A stretch of DNA of 64,000 nucleotides from positions 4,092,001-4,156,000 of the forward strand of contig NZ_CP107819.1 in the NCBI RefSeq assembly GCF_036346295.1, given 5' to 3'. Position 1 is the first letter of the stretch; every line of letters starts with the position of its first letter. The notes under the pieces were generated by a model. That model made no database searches. It had not been told where the DNA came from and was given only the letters and a program-made list of their open reading frames with translations. Positions 26,541 to 34,679 of this stretch are shown here, one piece after another. Origin of the DNA: Streptomyces sp. NBC_00536 (lineage in GTDB: Bacteria > Actinomycetota > Actinomycetes > Streptomycetales > Streptomycetaceae). The translations under genes were made by a program, and so were the position numbers.

Positions 26541-27128
26541 TCAGGAGAGCGTGCGCAGGCCGCCGAAGGCCATCCGGACGACCGCGTCCGCCAGCTGGTC
26601 GCGGTCGCCGCCGGAGTGCGGGCGGTACCACTCGACCAGCGAGTTCACCATGCCGAAGAGCAGCCGCGTGGCGAGCCGCGTGTCGACGTCGGAGCGCAGG
26701 TCGCCGTCGGCGGCGGCGGCCTTCAGCAGGTCGGCGACCTGGTGGTCGAACTCGCGGCGCCGCTCCAGCGCCCAGCGCTCGGTACGGGTGTTGCCGCGGA
26801 CCCGCAGCAGCAGGGTGACGTACGGGAGTTCCGCGACCAGCACCTCCACCGTGCGCCGCGTGACGTACTCGACCCGCTCCACGGCCCGGCCGCGCACCGC
26901 GCCCGGCTCCTCCAGGACGGCGAACAGCCCGTCCAGGGCCCGGCTGACGGCCCGGCGCAGCAGCTCTTCCTTGCCCGCGACGTGGTGGTAGATCGAGGAC
27001 TTGGAGATTCCGGCGGCCTTGGAGAGGTGCTCCATCGAGGTGCCGTCGTAACCGCGCTCGTTGAAGACCTGCACGGCGACGGTCAGCAGGGTCTCCGGGG
27101 TGTACGTGTCCCGCCTGGCGGTGGTCAT
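26541..27128 (-). CDS. TetR-family regulator, probably PaaR-like
   Basis: The 195-aa protein has a TetR helix-turn-helix (TPETLLTVAVQVFNERGYDGTSMEHLSKAAGISKSSIYHHV, read in parts) and a helical ligand domain (LVEWYRPHSGGDRDQLADAVVRMAFGGL). Its ATG overlaps the stop codon of the upstream 3-hydroxyacyl-CoA dehydrogenase gene (ATGA), so it is in the same transcript. The adjacent paa genes and the repeated ACCGA-N4-TCGGT operators suggest it represses phenylacetate catabolism and responds to a CoA thioester such as phenylacetyl-CoA. That ligand is inferred from known PaaR proteins. Confidence 0.85.
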   Translation of the reverse strand: MTTARRDTYTPETLLTVAVQVFNERGYDGTSMEHLSKAAGISKSSIYHHVAGKEELLRRAVSRALDGLFAVLEEPGAVRGRAVERVEYVTRRTVEVLVAELPYVTLLLRVRGNTRTERWALERRREFDHQVADLLKAAAADGDLRSDVDTRLATRLLFGMVNSLVEWYRPHSGGDRDQLADAVVRMAFGGLRTLS

Positions 27129-28669
27129 GCCCCGTCCTCCGCGTCGGCGGACTCCGCCCCGACACCCTCGGCGTCGGTCGCGTAACCCAGCCGGTAGAGG
27201 GCGAGCGAGGGCGCGTAGCGGCCGCCGGGGCAGCGCTCGTCGAGGTGGTGCAGGAGGTCGTAGGCCCAGTCCTGGCCCAGCTCCGCGTGCCATTGCGAGG
27301 GCCCGAGCGGGTAGTTGACGCCGAGCCGCATCGCGGTGTCGATGTCCTCGGCCGTGGCCACGCCGCGCGCGACCGCGTCGGCCGTGAGGTCGATCAGCAT
27401 CGCGACGGTACGGGCGACGATCATGCCCGGGACGTCGCCGATGACGGAGACCTCCTTGCCCAGCTTCTGGAACAGGCCGATGGCCTCGGCGAGGGTCTCC
27501 TCGGAGGTGTCCTCGCTGGCGGAGAGCGCGATCCGGGTGGCCCCGCGGTAGTCGAGCGCGAGGTCGAAGTAGACGACGTCGGCAAATTCGACCGAGGTCT
27601 TGCCGTCGGCCAGGACCAGCTGGCCCTCACCGGGCAGCTGGATGTACGGGCCCCCGGTCGCGGCGACGGTGACCGTGATCCCGGCCTCCTCCATCAGGTC
27701 GACCAGCACGGCCGCGGGACCGAGGTCGCCGACGACGCTCACCGTGTCGGGGCACGCCTCGGGCCCGGCGGTGTGCGGCTTCGCGGCCTGCGGTCCCTGC
27801 TCCTCGCCGTACGGGAACCAGCCGTGCCCCGACTTGCGGCCGAGGCGGCCCGACTGGACCAGGCGGCGCTGGGCGAGCGAGGGCGTGAACTTCGGGCTGC
27901 GGAAGAAGGACTCCCAGACGGAGCGGGTGACCGCCTCGTTGACGTCCTGGCCGATCAGGTCGGTCAGTTCGAAGGGGCCCATCTTGAAGCCGCCGCTCTC
28001 GCGCAGCACGGCGTCGATGGTGGCGGGGTCGGCGCCGCGCTCCTCGTACACCGCGAAGGCCTCGGCGTAGAAGGGGCGGGCGATCCGGTTGACGATGAAG
28101 CCGGGGGTGTCCGCGCAGCGGACCGGGGTCTTGCCCCAGCCCAGGACCGTCTCGTACGCGCGCTCCGCGGCCGCCGGGTCGGTCGCGAAGCCGCTGACCA
28201 CCTCCACCAGCGGGAGCAGCGGGGCCGGGTTGAAGAAGTGCAGGCCGAGGAATCGGCCGGGGTGCGCGAGGCCCGCCGCGATCTCGGTGACGGAGAGGGA
28301 GGAGGTGTTCGTCGCCAGCAGCGCGTCCGGCGCGACCACCTTTTCGAGGGAAGCGAACAGCGCGCGCTTGACGCCCGCGTCCTCGACGACGGCCTCGATC
28401 ACCAGGGCGGCCCCGGCGAGGTCGGCGAGGGCGTGGGCCGACTCGATCCGGCCGATCGCGGCGTCCGCCTCGGCTCGATCCAGCCGCCCCTTGGCGGTCA
28501 TCCGCTCGATCCGGTCCCGCACCGCGGTGCGGCCCGCGCGGGCGGCCGCCTCGTCGATGTCGTAGATCAGCACCCGGTGACCTGCGAGAAGGGCGACCTG
28601 TGCGATGCCCTGGCCCATGGTGCCGGCACCGACGACCGCCACAGTGCGGGAGCGCTCGATTGCTGTCAT
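27125..28669 (-). CDS. paaH: 3-hydroxyacyl-CoA dehydrogenase (PaaH/FadB2-like)
   Basis: The 514-aa NAD-dependent enzyme opens with a Rossmann motif (VAVVGAGTMGQGIAQVALLAGHRVLIYD, read in parts). It has the catalytic-domain signatures NTSSLSVTEIA, RFLGLHFFNPAPLLPLVEVV and DTPGFIVNRIARPFYAEA, and a second C-terminal 3HCDH domain (PGMIVARTVAMLIDLTADAV, GVNYPLGPSQW). The length of about 510 residues, with a reduced Rossmann-like insert between the two C-terminal domains, is typical of PaaH/PaaC. In phenylacetate breakdown PaaH oxidises 3-hydroxyadipyl-CoA. The ATG at 28669 has GGGAGGA 7 nt upstream. It is divergent from paaN and shares its operator. Other 3-hydroxyacyl-CoA substrates are possible. 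Confidence 0.88.
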   Translation of the reverse strand: MTAIERSRTVAVVGAGTMGQGIAQVALLAGHRVLIYDIDEAAARAGRTAVRDRIERMTAKGRLDRAEADAAIGRIESAHALADLAGAALVIEAVVEDAGVKRALFASLEKVVAPDALLATNTSSLSVTEIAAGLAHPGRFLGLHFFNPAPLLPLVEVVSGFATDPAAAERAYETVLGWGKTPVRCADTPGFIVNRIARPFYAEAFAVYEERGADPATIDAVLRESGGFKMGPFELTDLIGQDVNEAVTRSVWESFFRSPKFTPSLAQRRLVQSGRLGRKSGHGWFPYGEEQGPQAAKPHTAGPEACPDTVSVVGDLGPAAVLVDLMEEAGITVTVAATGGPYIQLPGEGQLVLADGKTSVEFADVVYFDLALDYRGATRIALSASEDTSEETLAEAIGLFQKLGKEVSVIGDVPGMIVARTVAMLIDLTADAVARGVATAEDIDTAMRLGVNYPLGPSQWHAELGQDWAYDLLHHLDERCPGGRYAPSLALYRLGYATDAEGVGAESADAEDGA

Positions 28670-28691
28670 GACCCGATCCTCCCGCACCGAC

Positions 28692-28700
28692 TTATCCACA
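28692..28700 (+). other. Consensus DnaA box in the paaH-paaN intergenic region
   Basis: TTATCCACA is an exact match to the classical DnaA box. It lies 17 bp upstream of the paaN -35 element. A single isolated 9-mer may be chance, but the window holds a cluster of the same boxes at 57.2 kb. Confidence 0.4.
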
Positions 28701-28716
28701 GGTCTGCCGGGCCCTC

Positions 28717-28744
28717 TTGTCCCGACCGATCGTTCGGTTACTCT
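28717..28744 (+). promoter_or_regulatory. paaN promoter with TetR-type operator in the spacer
   Basis: TTGTCC (28717-28722) and TACTCT (28739-28744) are spaced by 16 bp. The palindrome ACCGATCGTTCGGT (28725-28738) fills the spacer exactly, the classic position for a repressor. It is the exact reverse complement of the operator before paaA (33352-33365). The site also lies 56 bp upstream of the divergent paaH-tetR transcript, so it may control both directions. Confidence 0.75.
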
Positions 28745-28851
28745 AACTCCAGTCTGCTCTTCCCCGCCCTTCCTTGCCCGATCCGCTTGCCGATCCGCTC
28801 AACCGATCCGCTTGTTCGATCCCGCCCGGCTCAACGAGGAGTTGGTCCCAG

Positions 28852-30534
28852 ATGGCCGCCGCGCTCACCGTCCCCCAGCTGTCCGAGAAGCACCGGACCA
28901 CCCTCGACCAGGCGCTGGCGGCCATCCGTAGCCGTGCCTACTGGTCCCCGCACCCCGAACACCCCAAGGCCTACGGCGAGAACGCGGCGGCCGAGGGCCT
29001 CGCCGCCTTCGAGGCCGTCCGCGGCACCCGCTTCGACCTGGGCCAGCCCGGCACCGACGGCTGGGCGGGCGGCGAGGTGTCGCCGTTCGGGCCGGAACTG
29101 GGCGTCGAGTACCCCCACGTCGACCCGGACGTGCTGCTGCCGGCCATGAAGGCGGGCATGGGCGCGTGGCGCGACGCGGGGCCCGAGGCGCGCGCGCTCG
29201 TCTGCATCGAGATCCTGGCCCGGATCGGCGCCCGGACGCACGAGTTCGCGCACGCGGTCATGCACACCAGCGGCCAGGCCTTCATGATGGCGTTCCAGGC
29301 GGGCGGCCCGCACGCCCAGGACCGCGGCCTGGAGGCCGTGACCTATGCGTACGAGGAGCAGACCCGGGTCCCGGGCCAGGCCGACTGGTCCAAGCCGCAG
29401 GGCAAGAAGGACCCGCTGGAGCTGGGCAAGACCTTCACCGCCGTGCCGCGCGGCATCGCGCTGGTCATCGGCTGCAACACCTTCCCCACCTGGAACGGCT
29501 ACCCGGGCCTGTTCGCCTCCCTGGCCACCGGCAACCCGGTGCTGGTCAAGCCGCACCCGCGGGCCGTACTGCCGCTCGCGCTCACCGTGCGCGTGGCGCG
29601 CGAGGTCCTCGCCGAGGCGGGCTTCGACCCCAACCTCGTGGCGCTGGCCACCGAGAACCCCGGTGAGGGCATCGCCAAGACGCTCGCGGTCCGCCCCGAG
29701 ATCAAGGTGATCGACTACACCGGCTCCACCGCCTTCGGCGACTGGCTGGAGACCAACGCCCGCCAGGCGCAGGTGTACACGGAGAAGGCCGGGGTCAACA
29801 CGGTCGTCCTCGACTCCACCGACAACTACAAGGGGATGCTGGGCAACCTGGCCTTCTCGCTCTCCCTCTACAGCGGCCAGATGTGCACCACCCCGCAGAA
29901 CCTGCTGATCCCGCGCGACGGCATCGCGACGGACGCGGGCCACAAGTCGTACGACGAGGTCGTGGCCGACCTGGCCCGCCAGGTCGAGGGACTGCTGGGC
30001 GACGACGCCCGGGCCAACGCGCTGCTGGGCGCGCTGGTCAACCCGGACGTGAAGGCGCGGCTGGAGGCGGCGGCCGGGCTCGGCGAGGTCGCGCTGGCCT
30101 CGCGCGAGGTCGCCAACCCGGAGTTCCCGGACGCGGTCGTCCGTACGCCGGTGATGGTCAAGCTGGACGCGGCCAAGGACGACCCGGAGGCTGCGTACCT
30201 GTCGGAGTGCTTCGGGCCGGTCTCCTTCGCGGTGGCCGTCGACTCGACCGCCGCCGCGCTGGAGCTGCTGCGGCGCACGGTGCGGGAGAAGGGCGCCATG
30301 ACGGTCGGCGCCTACACCTCCTCGGCCGACACCGAGCGCGCCATCGAGGAGGTCTGCCTGGAGGAGTCCGCGCAGCTCTCCTTGAACCTGACGGGCGGGG
30401 TCTTCGTCAACCAGACCGCCGCCTTCTCCGATTTCCACGGCTCGGGTGGCAACCCGGCCGCTAACGCCGCTCTGTGCGACGGGGCGTTCGTGGCCAACCG
30501 CTTCCGGGTGGTGGAGGTGCGCCGCCAGGCCTGA
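28852..30534 (+). CDS. paaN: Phenylacetate degradation aldehyde dehydrogenase PaaN
   Basis: The 560-aa protein belongs to the aldehyde dehydrogenase superfamily and matches stand-alone PaaN. Motifs are GIALVIGCNTFPTWNGYPGL, PVLVKPHPRAVLPLAL, the nucleotide-fold TGSTAFGDWLE, and the catalytic cysteine in SGQMCTTPQN. It is thought to oxidise the ring-opened aldehyde formed after epoxyphenylacetyl-CoA isomerisation, the job done by the dehydrogenase half of E. coli PaaZ. The ATG at 28852 has GAGGAG 10 nt upstream. It is not followed by paaABCDE directly: three unrelated minus-strand genes intervene, yet the operator is shared. Confidence 0.9.
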   Translation: MAAALTVPQLSEKHRTTLDQALAAIRSRAYWSPHPEHPKAYGENAAAEGLAAFEAVRGTRFDLGQPGTDGWAGGEVSPFGPELGVEYPHVDPDVLLPAMKAGMGAWRDAGPEARALVCIEILARIGARTHEFAHAVMHTSGQAFMMAFQAGGPHAQDRGLEAVTYAYEEQTRVPGQADWSKPQGKKDPLELGKTFTAVPRGIALVIGCNTFPTWNGYPGLFASLATGNPVLVKPHPRAVLPLALTVRVAREVLAEAGFDPNLVALATENPGEGIAKTLAVRPEIKVIDYTGSTAFGDWLETNARQAQVYTEKAGVNTVVLDSTDNYKGMLGNLAFSLSLYSGQMCTTPQNLLIPRDGIATDAGHKSYDEVVADLARQVEGLLGDDARANALLGALVNPDVKARLEAAAGLGEVALASREVANPEFPDAVVRTPVMVKLDAAKDDPEAAYLSECFGPVSFAVAVDSTAAALELLRRTVREKGAMTVGAYTSSADTERAIEEVCLEESAQLSLNLTGGVFVNQTAAFSDFHGSGGNPAANAALCDGAFVANRFRVVEVRRQA

Positions 30535-30552
30535 GCGGCTGCCCACTGGTGG

Positions 30553-31329
30553 TCAGGCTTTCGGGCCGCCCCAGTGAAAGAGGGTCATGGCCACACTGGT
30601 GGCGAGGTTGTAGCTGGAGACCTGCGGACGCATCGGCAGGGACACCAGGTGATCGGCCCGGGCGCGCAGCTCGGGCGAGATGCCGTGGCGTTCCGAGCCG
30701 AAGGCGAGCAGGGCGTCGTCCGGGAGGGTGAGGGCGCGGATGTCCTCGCCCTCCGGGTCGAGCGCGTAGAGCGGCCCGGGCGGCAGCTCCTCCAGCTCCA
30801 GCCGGGCCACCGCCGTGGCGTAGTGCAGTCCGGCGCCCGCCCGGACCACGTGCGGGTGCCAGGGGTCGAGATCGCCCCGGGTCACCACCCCGGTGGCGCC
30901 GAAGCCCGCCGCGAGCCGGACGACCGCGCCGACGTTGCCGAGGTTGCGGGGGTTGTCCAGGACCACCACGGGCGCGCTGCGGGGCGTACGGCCGAGCGCG
31001 GCCAGCAGGGCCTCCCGGTCCGGACGTACGGCGAGGGCCGCGACCCCGGTCGGGTGCACGCGCGCCACCAGCTCGCGCAGCGGCGCCTCGCGCACGAGGC
31101 CGTCCAGGGCGTCCCGGACGTCCGGTGCCAGCTCCCCGGCCAGCTCCAGCAGCGCCCGGCGGTCCTCGGCGACGGCCACGGTGACGTCCGCGCCGAAGCG
31201 CACGGCGTGCTTGAGCGCGTGGAAACCGTCGAGGAGGACCAGCTCCTCCCGCCCGGCGGCCTCCCGCCACCGCCGTACCGCCTCGGCCGAGGCCACGTCC
31301 ACCGTCCCGGCCGTCTTTTCGCTGCTCAT
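30553..31329 (-). CDS. SpoU/TrmH-family RNA 2'-O-methyltransferase
   Basis: The 258-aa protein carries the three SPOUT knot motifs: VVVLDNPRNLGNVGAVVRLAAGFGATGVV, LLAFGSERHGISPEL and VSLPMRPQVSSYNLATSVAM. The N-terminal half (EELVLLDGFHALKHAVRFGADV) resembles the substrate-binding region of tRNA/rRNA ribose methyltransferases. The AdoMet-dependent target nucleotide is not deducible. It lies between paaN and the HTTM gene on the minus strand, apparently unrelated to the catabolic genes around it. Confidence 0.88.
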   Translation of the reverse strand: MSSEKTAGTVDVASAEAVRRWREAAGREELVLLDGFHALKHAVRFGADVTVAVAEDRRALLELAGELAPDVRDALDGLVREAPLRELVARVHPTGVAALAVRPDREALLAALGRTPRSAPVVVLDNPRNLGNVGAVVRLAAGFGATGVVTRGDLDPWHPHVVRAGAGLHYATAVARLELEELPPGPLYALDPEGEDIRALTLPDDALLAFGSERHGISPELRARADHLVSLPMRPQVSSYNLATSVAMTLFHWGGPKA

Positions 31330-31351
31330 GCGGACGACCTTACGGCGCGGC

Positions 31352-32593
31352 TCAGGGTGCGGGCGCGGGCGCGTACTCCTGCTCCCGCCCCGGAGCGGAG
31401 GGCTCCGGGTCCGCGGCGAAGCCCGCGGGTCCGCCCGTACGGCCGCGGCGCAGGGCGCGCGCCCGCGCCCCCAGCCACACCAGGAACACCGTCGGCAGGA
31501 ACACGGCGTCGGCGGCGATCATCGCCAGCGAGAAGAACGGCAGCCCCAGCAGCACCGCGATCCCGGCGTGCTCCAGCATCATCGCGCAGAGCAGTACGTT
31601 CTTGATCCGCCGGTTGAACAGGGTGAACGGGAAGGCGACCTGGACCACGACCGTCCCGTAGGTCAGCAGCATCACCAGGGTCCCGCTGGCCGCGAGCGTC
31701 GCCGACAGTCCGGGCCAAGGGGTGAAGTAGTCCAGCCCCAGCGGGTAGTACAGGGCGGTGCCGTCCTGCCAGCGCGAGCCCTGGATCTTGTACCAGCCCG
31801 CCGTGGCGTAGATCAGGCAGACCTCCGCCATGATCACCAGCAGCCCCGCGTTGTGCAGCAGGTTGGCGATCACGTCCAGGGTCGCGCGCCCCTCGCCCTC
31901 CGGCTCATACCGCTCCACCATCCACCACAGGCCCTGGACCACCCACAGCGTCGCGAACACCGCCAGCCAGCCCGCGCCGACCGCGTCGGCGAAGGCGGCG
32001 TAGGGCAGCGCCAGGCCCAGCAGGCCCCACAGCACCGGCCCGGCGGCCCCGGTGGACGCCGACCCGGTCCGGGCCGCGCGCCGTGCGTCCAGCGACCACA
32101 CCCGCGCGCACCGGGTGAGCACCAGGTAGAGCGCCATCAGGTGGATGACGTTGTCACCGCCGTCGCCCATGAACACGCTGCGGTTCTGCAGCGACAGCAC
32201 CCCGACCATGAAGAGCACGGACATCGCCCGGGTGCGCCAGCCGACCAGCAGCAGCGCGGCCGACCCGAGGGCGAGCGCGTAGACGATCTCGAACCAGAGC
32301 GTCGAATCCGACCACATCAGCACGGTGAAGGCGTGGTTGGAGCCGATCAGCCGCTCGGCCAGCTGCCAGCTCCAGGGCCCGTCGGGACCGTACAGCTCGC
32401 GCCGGTTCGGGAACTCGCGCAGCAGGAAGAGCAGCCAGGTCGTGGAGAAACCGATCCGGACCACGGCGCTCTGGTACGGGCCCAGCGCCTCCCCGGTGAC
32501 CCTCGCCAGCCCGCGCCCCACGGCCGACCGGAGGGCGCTGACGCGGGCGCCGAGGCGGGCTCCGGCACCAGCGGGGGCCGCGGCGGGGCTCAC
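31352..32593 (-). CDS. HTTM-domain (vitamin K-dependent gamma-carboxylase-like) membrane protein
   Basis: The 413-aa protein has roughly eight to ten membrane segments and the HTTM family pattern. These include SAVVRIGFSTTWLLFLLREF at the N-terminus, FMGDGGDNVIHLMALYLVLTRCARVWSLDA, WYKIQGSRWQDGTALYYPLGLDYF, and a segment rich in Met/Ala near the end. It belongs to the superfamily that includes gamma-glutamyl carboxylase, but bacterial members like this have no proven reaction. A short Pro/Glu tail follows. The GTG at 32593 overlaps the stop of the DUF5819 gene (GTGA), so the two proteins are made together and probably act together in the membrane. Confidence 0.85.
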   Translation of the reverse strand: MSPAAAPAGAGARLGARVSALRSAVGRGLARVTGEALGPYQSAVVRIGFSTTWLLFLLREFPNRRELYGPDGPWSWQLAERLIGSNHAFTVLMWSDSTLWFEIVYALALGSAALLLVGWRTRAMSVLFMVGVLSLQNRSVFMGDGGDNVIHLMALYLVLTRCARVWSLDARRAARTGSASTGAAGPVLWGLLGLALPYAAFADAVGAGWLAVFATLWVVQGLWWMVERYEPEGEGRATLDVIANLLHNAGLLVIMAEVCLIYATAGWYKIQGSRWQDGTALYYPLGLDYFTPWPGLSATLAASGTLVMLLTYGTVVVQVAFPFTLFNRRIKNVLLCAMMLEHAGIAVLLGLPFFSLAMIAADAVFLPTVFLVWLGARARALRRGRTGGPAGFAADPEPSAPGREQEYAPAPAP

Positions 32594-33279
32594 ACGGTCG
32601 GCACGGTCCACCACGGCAGCTCCCGGTAGTAGGTCTGGGTGTCGGTCTTCTCCGCGCTCCACTTCGGCGCCGCCACCGAGGTGGTCGCCGAGCGCAGCTG
32701 GATCCGCAGGATCCGGTCCCCGGACCCGGCCCCGGTTCCGCCCCCTTCGGCGGTCAGCCGGGCGACCGCGATCCGCTGGAGGTAGGCCTCGGAGAGCGCG
32801 CCCCGGTCGCCGTTCGGCTTGTTGTCCTCGTCGTGCGAGCCGGTGAAGAAGTCCCAGGCCCGGCGCAGCTCGTTCTGCTGCGTGTGGCTGGGGACCGGGT
32901 TGTGCCGTATCGCGTCGGCGTCCTCGGCGGACAGGTCGCGCCACGCGGTGGTGGTCAGCGCTCCCGCCGCGGTGCGGAGCTGGGCGCGTGCCTCGACGGC
33001 GATGTTCTGCTGGAGCGGGTTCGGCGCGAAGAGCTTCCAGTTCTGTTCGAACTCGGGGTAGATCCAGTCGTCCACCGTGCGCGCGTGCTGCTTGCTGACC
33101 GTGTTCGACGGCGCGACGTGCAGGAACACCAGCGCCAGGTGCCAGCAGGCCGTGACCGCGACGGCGCCCAGCGCCAGGGCCGCGACGACCCGGTACGGGG
33201 TGGACAGACCGGCGATTCCGGGCGCCCGGGGCGGCCGCGCTGCGGGCCTTTCCGCGGCTTCGTGCTCGTTCGAAACCAT
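32590..33279 (-). CDS. DUF5819-family membrane-anchored protein
   Basis: The 229-aa protein has one N-terminal membrane segment (VVAALALGAVAVTACWHLALVFLHVAPSN, residues about 30-58) and a soluble domain facing out. The domain carries the conserved pattern YPEFEQNWKLFAPNPLQQNIAVEARAQL (read in parts), then DAIRHNPVPSHTQQNELRRAW and RILRIQLRS. This matches DUF5819, which is often found beside HTTM proteins. Its role is unknown. The domain may be the partner or substrate of the HTTM protein. I chose the ATG at 33279; an ATG at 33300 is possible. Neither has a clear ribosome-binding site. The start lies 73 bp from the paaA operator, on the other strand. Confidence 0.82.
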   Translation of the reverse strand: MVSNEHEAAERPAARPPRAPGIAGLSTPYRVVAALALGAVAVTACWHLALVFLHVAPSNTVSKQHARTVDDWIYPEFEQNWKLFAPNPLQQNIAVEARAQLRTAAGALTTTAWRDLSAEDADAIRHNPVPSHTQQNELRRAWDFFTGSHDEDNKPNGDRGALSEAYLQRIAVARLTAEGGGTGAGSGDRILRIQLRSATTSVAAPKWSAEKTDTQTYYRELPWWTVPTV

Positions 33280-33351
33280 CCCGCCCCGATCATCGGCCAT
33301 CCACAGAGGTTGACACCCTACGGGCCGTCGTCTCACCATTGAAGGGAATGA

Positions 33352-33365
33352 ACCGAACGATCGGT
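33352..33365. promoter_or_regulatory. TetR-type operator upstream of paaABCDE
   Basis: ACCGAACGATCGGT is the exact reverse complement of the operator at 28725-28738. It lies 37 bp upstream of the paaA ATG and 13 nt minus-one past the end of a possible TTGAAG -35 element (33339-33344), so a bound repressor would block paaA transcription. Confidence 0.75.
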
Positions 33366-33402
33366 CGGTCGGGCGGCAGGGCAACATCGGCAGGAGGCCG
33401 TG

Positions 33403-34398
33403 ATGGTGGCAGTGACCCCGGAGACGGGGCAGGGCGCGGCCCTCGCGGCAGGCCTGACGGAGCAGCTGGTGGCGGCCTTCGAGGCCGCCGTGGCCGCCGA
33501 GGAGCGGGTCGAACCGCGCGACTGGATGCCCGAGGAGTACCGCGCCTCGCTGGTCCGCCAGATGGCGCAGCACGCCCATTCGGAAATCATCGGCATGCAG
33601 CCCGAGGCGAACTGGATCACCCGCGCGCCCTCGCTGCGCCGCAAGGCGATCCTGATGGCCAAGGTGCAGGACGAGGCCGGGCACGGCCTCTATCTGTACA
33701 GCGCCGCGGAGACCCTGGGCACCAGCCGCGACGAGCTGCTCGACAAGCTCCACGCGGGCAAGCAGAAGTACTCCTCGATCTTCAACTACCCCACCCTGAC
33801 CTGGGCCGACGTCGGCGCCATCGGCTGGCTCGTGGACGGCGCGGCGATCACCAACCAGGTGCCGATCTGCCGCTGCTCCTACGGTCCGTACGCCCGGGCC
33901 ATGGTCCGGATCTGCAAGGAGGAGTCCTTCCACCAGCGCCAGGGGTACGAGCTGCTGATGGCCCTCTCGCAGGGCACCGAGGCACAGCACGCCATGGCGC
34001 AGGACGCGGTCGACCGCTGGTGGTGGCCCTCCCTGATGATGTTCGGCCCGCCCGACGACGAGTCGGCGCACTCCGCCCAGTCGATGGCCTGGCGGATCAA
34101 GCGGCACACCAATGACGAGCTGCGCCAGCGGTTCGTGGACATCGCCGTCCCGCAGGCCGAATCGCTGGGCCTGACCCTGCCCGACCCGGACCTGAAGTGG
34201 AACGAGGAGCGCGGGCACCACGACTTCGGCGCGATCGACTGGTCGGAGTTCTGGGCCGTGCTCAAGGGCAACGGCCCCTGCAACGAACAGCGCATCGGCC
34301 AGCGCCGGCAGGCGCACGAGGACGGCGCGTGGGTCCGCGACGCGGCCGCGGCGTATGCGTCGAAGCACACCGCACAGAACGAGGAGGCACGGGTATGA
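33403..34398 (+). CDS. paaA: Phenylacetyl-CoA 1,2-epoxidase catalytic subunit PaaA
   Basis: The 331-aa ferritin-like protein carries the di-iron ligand motifs [13 protein letters not shown] and [11 protein letters not shown]. It also has the family-typical stretches [54 protein letters not shown] and [15 protein letters not shown] (each read in parts). It is the catalytic subunit of the multicomponent oxygenase that converts phenylacetyl-CoA to the ring 1,2-epoxide. AGGAGG lies 5 nt before the ATG at 33403, which favours it over the GTG at 33400. It starts the paaABCDE operon. Confidence 0.95.
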   Translation: MVAVTPETGQGAALAAGLTEQLVAAFEAAVAAEERVEPRDWMPEEYRASLVRQMAQHAHSEIIGMQPEANWITRAPSLRRKAILMAKVQDEAGHGLYLYSAAETLGTSRDELLDKLHAGKQKYSSIFNYPTLTWADVGAIGWLVDGAAITNQVPICRCSYGPYARAMVRICKEESFHQRQGYELLMALSQGTEAQHAMAQDAVDRWWWPSLMMFGPPDDESAHSAQSMAWRIKRHTNDELRQRFVDIAVPQAESLGLTLPDPDLKWNEERGHHDFGAIDWSEFWAVLKGNGPCNEQRIGQRRQAHEDGAWVRDAAAAYASKHTAQNEEARV

Positions 34399-34679
34399 CG
34401 CAGAACTGGCCCCTGTGGGAGGTGTTCGTGCGCTCGCGCCGCGGGCTCTCGCACACGCACGCGGGGAGCCTGCACGCCCCCGACGCGGAGATGGCGCTGC
34501 GCAATGCCCGCGACCTCTACACCCGGCGGGGCGAGGGCATCTCGATCTGGGTGGTCCCCTCCGCCGCGGTGACCGCGTCCTCGCCGGACGAGCGGGACCC
34601 GTTCTTCGCCTCGGCCGGGGACAAGCCGTACCGCCACCCCACCTTCTACGACATCCCGGAGGGGGTGCGTCACCTGTGA
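34395..34679 (+). CDS. paaB: Phenylacetyl-CoA epoxidase subunit PaaB
   Basis: The 94-aa protein matches PaaB ([70 protein letters not shown]). PaaB is a small subunit that links PaaA-PaaC heterodimers in the oxygenase. The ATG overlaps the paaA stop codon (ATGA). Confidence 0.94.
   Translation: MTQNWPLWEVFVRSRRGLSHTHAGSLHAPDAEMALRNARDLYTRRGEGISIWVVPSAAVTASSPDERDPFFASAGDKPYRHPTFYDIPEGVRHL

Noticed and set aside
30529..30562. A terminator between paaN and the RNA methyltransferase
   Set aside because: GCCTGA/TCAGGC and CCAC/GTGG pairings are too short to support a call.
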